A stretch of DNA of 64,000 bases from Yarrowia lipolytica. Taxonomy: Eukaryota > Ascomycota > Dipodascomycetes > Dipodascales. A program made the translations under genes and the position numbers. The notes under the pieces are model-generated. The model saw nothing but the letters and a program-made list of their open reading frames with translations. It did no database searches and had not been told where the DNA came from. The first letter of the stretch is position 1. Every line of letters starts with the position of its first letter. Positions 24,459 through 35,954 of this stretch are shown piece after piece. The DNA is taken from the NCBI RefSeq assembly GCF_001761485.1, contig NC_090774.1, positions 1,054,001 to 1,118,000 of the forward strand, in the 5' to 3' direction.

Positions 24459-27400
24459 TTACAACAGACTATCACTGTTGTTGTTGTTTGCACTGCTGGC
24501 GTTCCAGTTGATGTTGGAATTCATGTTACCAGAGCTTGTGTTTGTGGTTGCGTTGTTGTTTGTGTTCCAGTTCAAAGAGCCGCCCATGTTGTTGTTCATG
24601 TTGTTCATGTTGTTCATGGTGTTCATGCCCCCAGTGTTCATGCTACCCATGGTATTGTTGTTTCCCATTGGGTTGGAGTTCCAGTTGGAAGTAGTATTTG
24701 AGTTGGAGCTGTTCGTATTCCAGTTGATACTAGAACCAGTATTGGAATTGCTGTTACTGTTCCAGTTGATACCGCTGCCAGCGTTAGAAGTACCGCCAGA
24801 GCTTCCGCTGTTCCAGTTGATTCCCCCACCTGTAGATCCTGTGTTAATGTTGTAGTTGGCAGCAGGTTTACTGGCAGTCAGAGTCTGGGATTGAAGAGGC
24901 TGGGGCTGCAGAGGTTGCAGTGGTTGAGCCTGAAGAGGAGGAATAGAAGGCTTTACAGATGACTGAAAGTTGCCAAAGCTATTATTAGAGGTGCTTGCAC
25001 TGGCAAAGCTGCCAAAGTCGTCATTCTGCTTTTTGGGAGCCTGGAGAGCAGGAATCGAAGAGGGAATAGAAGGCTTGGGCGTGACGACAGGGACAGGGGT
25101 GACAAAGCTGGGTCCGTCGTCTAGCATGAAGTCGTTATTAGGCTTGCTAGGCTCCAGGGTCATACCTCCGATACCAGAAGACATGCCTCCAATACCCGCA
25201 CTGAGGTCTTCCCTCGATGCCATGGGCACTTCGACGTTATTCGTCAGCTTCTTCTTCTGCTCAGTTTCGACCTTGGTAGAGAACTGTTTGATCACAGTCA
25301 TGAACTTCTCAAACTGAGCCACGGTGTACTTGGGACCCACGGCCATGGACCACAGCACTGGAATGACTTCGTTGGCAATGACATCCACATCAAGCATCTT
25401 GACAAGAGTCTCGTAGAGAGACAACATGGACATCATGACTCGAGGATCTCGAGACTTGACTGCCTTAAGCATGCCGAGCAATTTATCTGTGACACTGTGT
25501 TTATCCAGACCAGACACAACGAGCTCCTTGAGAGCATTGATAGCAGCAATTTTGACACCCAGCGAAGTGGTTTTGGTGAAGACTTCACCAATCTTAGGGA
25601 AAATCTTGTTTTTGATGATGGGAAAGTCCAGTTTCTCTAGAATATCCTTCTGGCACTTGAACAGCGCATTCTCCTGCACTTCGGGGGCGCCAGCGTTGTC
25701 GAACATGATAAAGAAGAAAGGCAGAATCGTCTTCTCGATCTCCTTGGAGTTGAGGTTCTTCAAAAAGATGTCCAGATCTTCCAGGACCACCTTTTGCACA
25801 TCTGAGTTTTGTTGCAACTTCTCATTGTCGCTTAGAATCGGGAGAATAATCTTGCAAAAGTCCAGAGACGAGAGCTGAGCAGAGATGAGAAAGATGACAT
25901 GCAGAAGCGACGCCATGATGGCCTCGCTGACGTGGCTCAGCGACGAGATCAGAATCTTGAGAATCTTGTTCTTGAGAATCTCAAAGGGAAACTCGGGAAT
26001 GATTTTGATGAACTGGGGAATGAAGGCTTCAATCTCTTCATCGGTCTTGCCGGAGAATTCGTCAATGAACTTCAACGACTTAAGAAGGAAAGAGTTGAAG
26101 AAGTTGGCTGAGAGAATAGCCTGAATAGGGTACCTATCGGTGGGGTACCGGGTCAAAAGCTTGGGGAGAATCTCAATCAAAGAAGCTGGAATCTTGGTGG
26201 TGTTGTTGGGCTTTCTCAAAAAAGAACCTAGGCTCTTGACGTCCTCTTCGTAGTTGTTGTAGTTGTTATTCGAGTCAATAGGAGACTTGAAGTTGTACAA
26301 AGTGATGGCCAGACACGCCAGAGAAAAGACATCGGCCGAAAAATCGAGGTTCTTGTCGAGAACCAGCTCAGGTGCAGAGTAATCCAGATTGATCTGCACG
26401 AAACGAGGATACCTAGCGTCAAACTGCGGGATAAAGAAGTCACGTGATTCAGAACCCGCCACCTCGCATGCGTATCCACATCCTCCGAGCTTCCAGTCTC
26501 CGAGGGAGTCCACAAAGACCGTGTTGAGGTTGAGGTTCATATGCACCATCTTGGCGTCTTCATGCATAAACTTGAGACCCTCAGAGACTTGCAGAAGACC
26601 CTTCTGAATCACAAGAGGTGACAACTCCGGAGGTATATGGTCACGTGTAGACCTCGAGTCACGTGACGCATCAGCCTCGACCTTGGCTCGGATACAGGTC
26701 TCCACTCGTTCAGTGACAAAGCTGAGGGAGCTCTTTCCCTCGTAGAGAGGTTCCACGATCCGCAGGAAGTTTGGGTGTCGTAATCTGGCGAGATTGGTGG
26801 CTTCGTTTCGCAGTCTCGAATAAATTTCGTCACTTCCCTTGCTGTTTTTGAGTCCGTTTTTCGAGCAGAATGATTCAAACTTTTTCTTGTCAAAGGTGAA
26901 CACAGACACGGGGTCGTTTGTGGTCCTTCGAGTGGCGTTGTGGACTGCCCAGGCTCCCGCGTGAAATGCGGGCTCCGAGGAGATGTTGTAGTTGGCTGAG
27001 TGGCCGGATTTGACTGAGTTAGCACGGACTTGGGGCGGAACGTGTGATATAAGTTCTTCGAGGTAGTATTTTCCGTCATCGAGACTCCTCCAATTGCTGC
27101 AAAACATACCAAGTATACCAAGGGGAGCTTCGCAGTCAATCTGGTAGAGACTTGGAGGAACAGATGGAAGTCACATGCGATATTTTGTATTTTGTAGGTG
27201 ATGTTCATGTGGTCAACGATAGGTTGGGTTCCATTAGAAGTAGGTAGAGATATCAAGTAACATGATCTCACTTGAACCATCGCCAGATTCCCAATGAATG
27301 AACCTCACTCTCACTCTATAGTGATCTGGGCAAGACCGAACACCAACCCTTGACAGCTATATGCCAGGAAGAACACCTAACAAAGCACCAAGGACCGAGA

Positions 27401-27778
27401 TCAGAAAATCATTGGCAGAAATCAAGTAAACCAAGGACAATTGGACACAGCAGCCAAGACCTCCGAACACCCTCTTACCTGCCCATCTGACAACAATGCT
27501 TGTAGTCCAAACCTACTATAGAGAACTGTGAACAGATGTAAAACTGGACCGAACCAAGTTTCACCCAGTTGACGTTCAAAAGAAAGCTCTGCCCAAAAAT
27601 TCCATAACACTCTTAACTCCACCTCAACCCACACACACACCTCATACCAAGTACACCCTATCGCTGTTGGCGAACAGACCACCTTTCATTGCTCTCGCAA
27701 CCCTTCACAGTGGATTCCCCTAGCCGCAGACAACTCCAACCTCCATAATTCACACTCACATCCCAGAAATCCCAGCAT
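24459..27778 (-). CDS. SCY1-like pseudokinase (SCYL2/Ppk32 type), 19-nt first exon
   Basis: I place exon 1 at 27760-27778, encoding MLGFLG plus one base, and exon 2 at 24459-27013. The product is 857 residues. The 746-nt intron has a GTGAGT donor at 27759 and a CTAACTCAG acceptor at 27014. The joined N-terminus MLGFLGFKSGHSANYNI is the short hydrophobic lead followed by the first kinase strand, as in SCYL proteins. The kinase domain is catalytically dead on sequence: the HRD motif reads HMN (about residue 162) and DFG is replaced by GGC (about 188). HEAT-like helices follow (about residues 330-620). The Asn-rich tail carries six copies of a xNWN motif after about residue 734. SCYL2/CVAK104 proteins act as scaffolds in clathrin traffic between the trans-Golgi and endosomes. 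An unspliced start at 27107 is possible but gives an N-terminus unlike the family. Two TCACGTGA sites lie in the coding sequence. Confidence 0.87.
27014..27759 (-). other. Intron of the SCYL2-type gene
   Basis: The donor is GTGAGT at 27759 and the acceptor CTAACTCAG ends at 27014, for 746 nt. Phase 1 on both sides agrees only with the short exon starting at 27778. The other GTGAG-like sites between 27260 and 27310 give the wrong phase or have no upstream ATG. Confidence 0.75.
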
Positions 27779-28821
27779 TTTGCAACTTTTGCAGCTTGAG
27801 GTCGTGCTAAACGGTTTGTGCAACTTCCAGCTTCCGTGTCACAGAATCCATGTCCATGGTGGCAGGGCTGCAGCACTAAACCTTATTGCTTGAATATGAC
27901 AGATTATGAGAGATTGAAAATTGGACTGGTCTAACGAATGGGTCAATCACGTGATAACTACCGAGGAACACCTTTTCCTCTTCTGTCGCAAACACCTCCA
28001 TTTTCTACCCAAACCCTTATCAAACCAATCTCCCCGCGGATCGACCTAATCCGCTTACGTGGCGCCTCTTTGATGTTAGGGTTGCTTCCAGGACTCAAAT
28101 GATGGGTGGGGTTAGGGCAACATTTTTTTTCTCCTCGCCCTCGCTCCTACTCTCCTACAGTACCCTCCCAGTAAATGCCACTACGAGTAGTGTTTCTAGG
28201 GTTAGGGCTTCTACGCGCACTCCCAAAGTGGACCATCATCACTAAAGGCTGTGCATGCATGGTTGCTGCCAGGGTCGTTTCAGGTCTACCGTACTTCGGG
28301 GATCCGTGCGCACACGGCGGGGTCACGTGACGCCTACTGAGCGATTTTATCACGTGGCATCATTTGACCTCTGCATTTCTTTCGGCTGCGACATTCGAGT
28401 CTGGATGTACTTGTAGCAGCCACTTGCTCGGTTTTTCTACTTGTAGTGCAACGGCTATTTTTAGTATGTTTTAAATCACGAGTTGGACATGTTATGTTTT
28501 TTAGGGTGTGAAAGAGGTCTAATATGGGAGTTGAGGATATCATTTTGTTCTCTGACACGCTCCGATATCGATTCCGCCTTTACATCTCGTGTACCATCAG
28601 TTTTGGCCCTGTTAACACTTCCCCTTCCCTTGTGACTTCTCCCACGCTCCTTGTTCTCCTGTTGTCGTGTTTTAAACCTAGTTTTTCATTTCTGTTTCTC
28701 CCATCCCTTGATACTTTTTGACCCACACACTCTTGAACTCACACTACACACCCTCTTTCAAGTCAGGCCGGCCCGGACTTTTTACTAACTACTAATATCT
28801 GTGCTGGACGCGGATACCGAG
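27779..28821. other. Divergent promoter region between the SCYL2-type gene and OPY2
   Basis: The two genes are transcribed away from each other from this 1-kb stretch. It holds TCACGTGA palindromes around 27948 and 28324, a TCACGTGG around 28351, and three TTAGGG hexamers at 28076, 28112 and 28202, with a fourth at 28501. The frame at 28524-28721 has no recognisable content. Confidence 0.6.
28076..28207 (+). promoter_or_regulatory. Cluster of TTAGGG hexamers (possible Tay1/Tbf1-type sites)
   Basis: Three TTAGGG hexamers lie in the same orientation within 132 nt, at 28076, 28112 and 28202. The second reads GGGGTTAGGGC and the third TAGGGTTAGGGC. A fourth is at 28501. Myb-type telobox proteins bind such sequences: Tbf1 in budding yeasts uses them in promoters, and Tay1 of Y. 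lipolytica binds TTAGGG-like repeats. That they work as promoter sites here is inference. Confidence 0.4.
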
Positions 28822-30715
28822 AGTGAGTATATTGGAGGTTGGGGGGAAGGGTTAGGAGAGAAGGAGGGAGAGGTTCCGAGGACCTGTTGTGACATGGATG
28901 ATGACATTGATTTTGACGTTACGTTTTGTAGGGGTGGAATGGTGTGTGGGAGAAGTGGAGGAGACATGGGTGTGCCACTAGGCAGTTTATGCCAAATACG
29001 AGATATCATGTCGCTGTGTTCTTCGTTCTGTGGATGAGATGAGCTGTTATTGCATGATACCAGGAAGGTCCCCCGGTGGTGTAGCCTGGGGTCCCAGGAT
29101 GAAGAGGTGTAGTTTGACATTTCTATATGGACCCTTTCACGACCATGGTTCTGAGCATCTGGAACGTCTTTGAGAACTGTTGAGCATTTCAACTGCCTGT
29201 GATACCTGAGCACCTTATGAACACACTGCCAACCGCAAAACCTCGTCAGTGACTACCGACAGTGAGCTGAGGAACTTCTTGATCGTCACGAGAGTCGAGA
29301 TGCTACCTGAGAACAGTGGATGGATCTACTCCGACTGAGAACTACGAATTCGACTACGACAGTGACTATTGCTTGATTGTTTCAGGTGCTGCCTTTCATG
29401 CCCGTCCAAAAATACAAGAGCGAAAACGACTAAAAAATCCTCATCTACGATACCCCATTAATATCTACGAACACGTCCCCTCTGTACAACTGACCCCCAT
29501 GGTGTTGTCCGCTCAGACCCTGCGGCCCTCGTTACCAGTACTAACTCAGTGTCACAAGCGTGCCCACCCCAAGACTGCACGAAATGTGCTTCCAACGAAG
29601 TCTGCGTGCTCGGAGTTGCCTCCCAAGACAACCCCTGCCCCAGCATCACATGTTCTGCCGCGATGGCCAACACCAACACCGACTCGGGTAAGTCGTCATC
29701 TGGTACTTCTGCTGGAGCTATTGCCGGAGGAGTTGTTGGAGGTGTTGCCGCCGCCGCCATTTTCGGCTTCTTCGTTTGGTTCTTCTGCTTCTCGAAACGA
29801 GCACAGAGAGTCAGAGAAGAGAAAGAATGGATCCCCGTGGTCGGCCAGGACCACGTCACAGACAACCACACCGCCGGGCAGATGCCACCAAACCATCGAA
29901 ACTCGTCGTCGACGTTTGCCTCGCTGGCCTCTTCGGCCCTGTCTCGAGCATCTAACGTCATTCCCATCGCCTACGTTCCTGGTGTCACGTCACGTGGCCA
30001 AATGTCTCGTGACTCGTCCACTGGTGGAACTCTCGGTTCCAATCCGCCCATTCCCAACGTGCCCTGGGAGTACCAGTTTACGCCCGAGGAGCTGCTGCGT
30101 CAGTCGCGCCAATCAACCGTATACGGCATTCGAGATTCGGTCAACACAGAGGCTTACCGAGAGTCTCAGGCTTACGTTAGCAGTGCGATGATGACGGCCA
30201 TTCAGGCTAAGCCCATGCTTGTCAACGTGAAGGACGGCCATGTAACTAACAACGATGGGAGTGCACGTGACTCGGCTCTACGACAGTCATTCATGTCTGG
30301 AACCTCCGACGGGTCTGTCTATGAAATTGCCAGTGCCGAGCGAGTCAATGCCCGGTCCATTCGAATCGGAAAGGCCCAAAGAGTCGGTCTGCAAAGCACA
30401 TACATCAGTGAAGAGTCGGAGGAGGAAATCGGAGGAGGAGCCAGCAGGACACGAGACTCGACTCATTCTGCAGCTGTGCCCATTGGTCTTGATCGGCCCA
30501 CTCTTGGACGATCGTTGACCGGAAACAGTGGCTCTGGCGTCTCTGGCGTGAGTCGCAAGTCGGAGGTGCCTCCTCTGCCTGCTGCTTTGGAAGTCTCCTC
30601 TTCCGAGGCACCCCAGTTGGACGAGGATATTTTTGCTGGACTCGACATTCCTGTCCAGTTGATCACAACCGACGACGGTCAAGAGTCTCCTTTTGACGAT
30701 AAGTTTCGACTTTAA
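28822..30715 (+). CDS. OPY2: Opy2-like single-pass membrane anchor; start codon split by an intron
   Basis: The main exon is 29550-30715, directly after the acceptor CTAACTCAG, and begins TG-TCA-CAA. The only GTGAGT upstream is at 28823 and is preceded by A at 28822. Joining them gives A|TG and a 388-residue protein starting MSQACPPQDC. The N-terminus is a short cysteine-rich domain (CPPQDCTKCASNEVC, then CPSITC) like the Opy2 family ectodomain. A Gly/Ala-rich transmembrane helix follows at about residues 50-78, then FCFSKRAQRVREEKEW and a long Ser-rich cytoplasmic tail with acidic patches. Opy2 anchors Ste50 at the plasma membrane and so links Sho1 to Ste11 in the HOG osmostress and filamentation pathways. 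No ATG upstream of the donor fits in phase. The first ATG in the main exon would delete most of the Cys domain, so the split start is the most economical reading. Confidence 0.85.
28823..29549 (+). other. OPY2 intron that splits the start codon
   Basis: The 727-nt intron runs from GTGAGT to CTAACTCAG. The exon bases are A before and TG after. The arrangement is the same as in UBP3 about 6 kb away on the other strand. The frames inside it, such as 29316-30191, are in a different register from the OPY2 protein. Confidence 0.7.
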
Positions 30716-31295
30716 GCGTGGAGCGAACCATGTGACGAGTACTCGCACACTTCACGCACATCTAACGATAACATGAACACGTTGATACCCGGCTCGAATA
30801 CAGGTATTTCGAGTCGCTGTTTTTTTTTTTTTTGCTGACTGCATTTGCCAGAAAGATGACCGGACACTAAGTAACTACTTTATGAGTTTTTAGATTGCAT
30901 CGCACGGGGTGCTATAATGAAGTGATTGTAGGCTGTGTAGAACGGAGCTTGAGGGTCTCTACTGGTAGCCCGGGAAGAGTGGTGCTGTAATCAGAATCAG
31001 CTAGTGAAGTGTACTGTAGTATCCATATTGGAGTGAATAATTTAGAGTTCAATGGGGGATGTTTTCACAAGTCTATAAAACCCTCGAATAAGGAGCGAAA
31101 CTAGAAGAAATTTCTACAGGATCAGCCTACCACAGTAGCGAGTTGTCAGTAGCACTAACTCGTCCCTATCTCCTTTATCACATCCCTCAGATGGACTCTT
31201 CTCACTACCCTCATCTCTCTAGCAACCTTAAATCTCGTGTCTCTCTCCCACATCCAAGAACTGCAGTCTACGAACTCTCTCGATCCTTCTTCAGC
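30716..31295. other. Spacer between OPY2 and CCE1
   Basis: This contains a run of 14 T at about 30820-30833 in the OPY2 3' flank. A TATAAA at 31074-31079 lies about 220 nt before the CCE1 ATG and is a candidate CCE1 promoter element. Nothing else seen. Confidence 0.55.
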
Positions 31296-32977
31296 ATGTC
31301 CAAAACGAAATTCCAGCAATTGACCAACAAGGCTCTGGCTGCGTTGGCCCTGGAATGTGGCTTGAGTAAGTACCTCTCGAGAGTGGAGGGTTGATCGAAT
31401 GAATGAGACGGTCCGCTGGAACCAAGATACCACCTTTTCGATCCATACTATGATACCCTGTTGATGCCGTGCTGGAGGAGGCATTGCGTGAAATACACCA
31501 ACAAAAGGCTTCAATGGTTGATTCTGCTCAAATTTCACACCCAAACCTGTGTATTCAGTGTCTCTATTCGTGCCATGACCATACCTGAATGACCTACCAC
31601 AAGACAGGGCGAACATAGCTACAGCCGACTGAACATGACGTTTGTTGTTCATAAATGTGTCACCTACTCTTTTGATCAAAAAAATAATTTACTTTACACA
31701 CTAACCCAGAACGCTCAGGAACAAAACCTGATCTCCAGGCAACTCTCAGGTCAGTCGTAGACTCTCCTCCAGTCACTCCTCCTAAGTCCTTGCGGATAAC
31801 ATCCATCGATATGGGTGTCAGAAACCTGTCTGTATGCCAAGTGACGTTAGGAAGAACTAGAATCGAGAAGGAGAATGCAGTTACACCTACATCTACTGTT
31901 ACACAAGACGCAAAAGTGGAGAAGAAAACAAAAGCTACCAAAACGAAGACAAAAGCCAAGGATTCTACAAAGGACACTACACCAGAACCCGACAGTGGTG
32001 CTATTTCTCCGACAATCTTATCTGCTGATGTTTCTGTCGCCACTGTTTCCACCTGGAATACACGTGACATTTCTGAGTTCTCCACATCTCCAGGAGCCAC
32101 GCAAGAAGACATACCATGGGACCTTAGAAACGACTCGTTGCTGGAAGTAGCGTACAATTTCGTGTCACGTGAGCTTCTGGGCGACAATGTACGTAAGAAG
32201 CCCCATGTGGTTCTCCTTGAGCGTCAGAGACATCGTTCCCAGGGCAGTCCTTCTGTTTTGGAGTGGGTGTTCCGTGTCAACATGTTTGAGAGCATTCTAG
32301 CAGGCACAGTCTACACATACAAACAGAGGTCACATGATAAAAAGGCTGGGACACCCGAGAACATCGATTCTGATTCGCACAATACAGATCTGTTTCGTGT
32401 GGATCCACGAATGGTGGCTGATTACTTCATTCGGGGCAAACGAGCCAAGGGCAAGAAGTTCGACATCAAGGCAGAAAAAATTGGAGTTGTTGGCCAATGG
32501 TTGGAGGCCGAGTCACATGATCTGCCTGAGTTTGAGAATATGGTGAAAATGCAGGCCGTCGCTGAGAAACCCAAACCAAAGAAGAGCACTCGGAAGAAGA
32601 AGGATGAGGAAGCGGAGGTGGTGGAAGAGATAAAACCACTAGCGGAGGAGGAGGTACCACGAGATGAAACTCCCCCGCAACCTATGGAACGTAAACTCAT
32701 TCCACGCGATCTCAAGAGCATTCCGGGGTTCTCTCCTCTTACGCCTCAACTACATTCTCTGGCTTCTCATCTTGAGGTTATGAGTTCGATTCTGGCAAAG
32801 AAGCGATACAACAGTGTCAAGTCGAAGAAGGCGGATGATGTGGCTGACTCGTTGCTCCAGGCTCTAGCATGGTACAACTGGCAATATAACCGAGAGTACT
32901 TGAGAGAGCTGCTTGAGAATGAGGATGATGAGAGATGGCTTGAAGTGAATGCCTGGGTTAAGGAAAATGTTGAGTGA
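31296..32977 (+). CDS. CCE1: Mitochondrial Holliday-junction resolvase (Cce1/Ydc2)
   Basis: The exons are 31296-31365 and 31710-32977, giving 445 residues. The 344-nt intron runs from GTAAGT to CTAACCCAG. Splicing assembles a SAP-type DNA-binding motif, LALECGLKRSGTKPDLQATL, which neither exon contains alone. That strongly supports the gene model. The RNase H-like resolvase fold follows. Its acidic catalytic residues are visible in SIDMGVRNLSVC, LLERQRHRS and KKADDVADSLLQAL. Between these lie two Lys-rich low-complexity inserts (about residues 75-105 and 275-320), which make it longer than the roughly 350-residue budding yeast enzyme. Cce1 cleaves four-way junctions in mitochondrial DNA and helps mtDNA segregate. 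An in-frame ATG at 31191 would add a Ser/Arg-containing extension that could serve as presequence. Confidence 0.93.
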
Positions 32978-35954
32978 ACAGCCTAGGTCGTCACGCGAAG
33001 GATTCACATGTTCGAAGCCAACAAGTAGGGCATGTGCTGAACAGAGAAGCATCGATGAACATACTCCTACAAATATAGGAAGGCATTGCAATGACATTTG
33101 CTTGTTGTTGGTGGTATAATCACGTGATACAGTCAAAAAATTTACGCAATTTTCTGCGCTCAACCTCCATACAGCACCGTAGCATTAGCCTCTGTTACAT
33201 GGTTTGTTTAGGGGGGGGGGTCCATCGTCCATCAACAAAACAACTTCTCTCGATTCCAAGGAATGAAGCAGCCACATGTTGGAATATCGAGCTGGACGTG
33301 GGAAACCGAGCCCACCTTCTCCATGTTTTTGCTCTTAGTGCAGTTTCTTTTACTTCTAGACCAATGACAGGTGGAATAAGGAGATATCAAAACAGAGATA
33401 GATAGCACTAGTCAGGATGGAGTGAATGGTCAACTAGAATGGACAAGAGGGGAGAGGAAACATGGGCTAGCATTATTACCCGTTCAAGAAGTAACGTAAA
33501 CATGAGATAACTCCTAATTTTGGAAGTATTTGGTATCTTGTAGTGTCTACAGCAGAGTACGTACCGATAGGCCTATATAGCCACATACAACAGTGACGTA
33601 ACTCTCCTTGAGCTACGAAACCACCACTCACCAGGTAGTCTCATCATCATAGCCAAGCATCTATTGAACCCTACCAGAGCTTCCCGAATTCCTGACGTTG
33701 GTCCCGTCTCGCTAGCGTCTATATCGCGACTTCTAGAGCCGTTCCACAACATTGCTCCAAGACGCCAGACCGTCGGCATGCTCTGTACGAGTAGATACAC
33801 AAACAGCCCAGAATTATTATGCTGTGCCAAAGATACCCTGATTCTTTCCCCGTAACCACGGTAACCTCTTTCCTTGCTTTTCGTGTGCTCCCTGTAGCGG
33901 CGGTATACACCCTATACCTGCAGTGTCTCAAGAGCCATTTGGATGATGCAGGGGACATCTTGAGCAGGTGTTCATTCCTGAATCATCTGAGTTGACGGGC
34001 ACCACTACGGGTTTCTTTTTCGGTTGCCTTTTGTTTTTTCATTCCGCCGAAACGTGACTTGTTTTGATTTCTATTGGTATCTCATGGTTGGTCAAAATGG
34101 GTTAGAATTCAGGGGCTCCAAAATACTGCGACTTGTACATGGTGGACCATGTCTAGCACCGCAAATACGCGCAATCTGTACAGGAGTCGTACTCTACGTT
34201 CCCAAAAAGGCCATCTTTTGGCTCAGACAGGCAAGATGGATATAATATTCGCGAAAATGCCGACATGTAGTTATACAAGTTTTTTTTTATTTTTTTAGCC
34301 AGACCGACTGACACCCGTAAAGCAGCACAACGCGGTGTGCAAAAAGAAATATAACCAAAAGTCAGCTCTAGATCAAGTACATACTGTACCGGTGCGAGTA
34401 GCGGTGGTGCTCGTTGCCGAAGTCTACCAACCAATTTGCCCCCTAAAGCTGCTCTAAATTGAGTGTGAGCGCCGTTTACACTGTAAACATCTGGGCGAGG
34501 AATGACCCGTTTGACGTTCTCAACAGCCCAAACGTGCTACCGGCAATAATAATGACATTCCGGAGAGACTTACACACCTGGGCAGCCAAGCACAGCCTCG
34601 TCACGTGCCGTTCTTCTCCCTGACTCAAATGTTTCCCCATTCGTAAACCGTATCGCACGACTCACATTCTCCACAATGCAGGAGGCCACTGTAAGCGTGA
34701 CGCGCGCTGAGACATTTTGAAACGGCGGCCACGAGCAGAGGACTGATGGGTGAAATTTGCAAAAACAGCGGTAAAATAGTAGCCGGTTAGAATCGCGTGG
34801 AATGTACTTGCTGTGATTTTTATTCACTTTTTACTCCCGGTCTCACCACATATTATCGCATCTCCGAGATCTGGCTGCATGTACGCGTCAAACGCTAAGT
34901 TTCCGAATACGATATTACGATCGGTCAGAATGGGTGATATGGAGATGTAAAGGCTACAAAGGGTAGATATAAATGATATTTGGACTCCGCAGAAAAAATC
35001 TATATGTTCATCTCAGCTGTAGCAAGTTGTACTATGAAAAAATCACATCTCAATTTCTCTGTCCAACTCTAAATAAGCACTCCGTTTGACAGTTCTAGAC
35101 GAGCAATCCAACTTGTCGGGGATGGTCTCTGGAGACTGCAATAGTGGATCTATGACGATGGAAGAAACTCCCTTCCTGAAACTGCCATGTTCGGAGTACT
35201 TAACTGCTTTGAAAAAGCTGAAAGACAGAGAATTGGGCAACGTGCTCGATATTCCCACAAACCCCCTTATTTTTCCATGTTACCTGTCTCGTCCCAATCG
35301 GGCAAGTCGACACTGTACAGGGAGAAGCTAAAGAGTGCACAGGGTGATAATTATGGGGAGCATTTATTTCGCGTTTCCCGTGAGCTATCGAGGTGGAAAT
35401 TTGACCAGAAGACTCCTCAAGAGACACTGAGTTGATTCCTCTTTTCAAAAATCAAATTCGTTCGTTTTCAGGCTCTTTTTACCACCTCCACTTTTACGCC
35501 CCTCCATTTTAACTCCATGCACCGTTCGCTTAATCCGAGCCCTTGATTCAGCATATAAATGTTAGCAGATCCGTTGGAGGAAGCCAAGGTGCAATTTGCA
35601 GGTTTTCTGGAGTGACCACATACTACGACACGAACTTTCGAAACTCTTTCAGCCCTTCCCGGACTCTCTACGCCGAACTACACTCCAGGATACACGTTTC
35701 TTCGCTTACTAACACGGCTGTGAGCAGAGAGACTCGGTATATTCGACCACCAACTATTTTAAACGACAGATACATTGCCTTATCACATATCTGTGGAGTA
35801 TCTCAGCTCAGCAATCGACCCTCGATCTTATCTGAATCCCCCATCGTTTGTCTGTTACCTCTTCTTTACCCAAAGAGGAAGTAAAACAAACTAGAACAGT
35901 CGCTACTACGATCGACACAATTCTACTCAAACCTCTGAGACACAGTTATCAACC
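32978..35954. other. 3-kb intergenic region
   Basis: No gene is supportable. The frame at 35086-35331 begins at TTG. Its part after the first ATG, containing EYLTALKKLKDRELGN, looks mildly protein-like but ends without a family match. CACGTG cores lie at 33121 (as TCACGTGA) and 34602. Short T or A runs occur near 34285 and 35038. The last few hundred bases should be the promoter of the coiled-coil gene at 35955. Confidence 0.5.

Noticed and set aside
26609-27280. 223-codon minus frame starting MVQVRS
   Set aside because: It overlaps the SCYL2 kinase exon in another register and the SCYL2 intron. Its ATG-GTT-CAA before GTGAGA gives the wrong phase for the acceptor at 27014.
28076-28207. TTAGGG repeats as an interstitial telomere
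   Set aside because: The copies are single and spaced rather than tandem, and the telomere repeat of this yeast is longer and different.
29316-30191. 291-codon plus frame over OPY2
   Set aside because: It is out of register with the Cys-rich, transmembrane and tail regions, which are coherent in the OPY2 frame.
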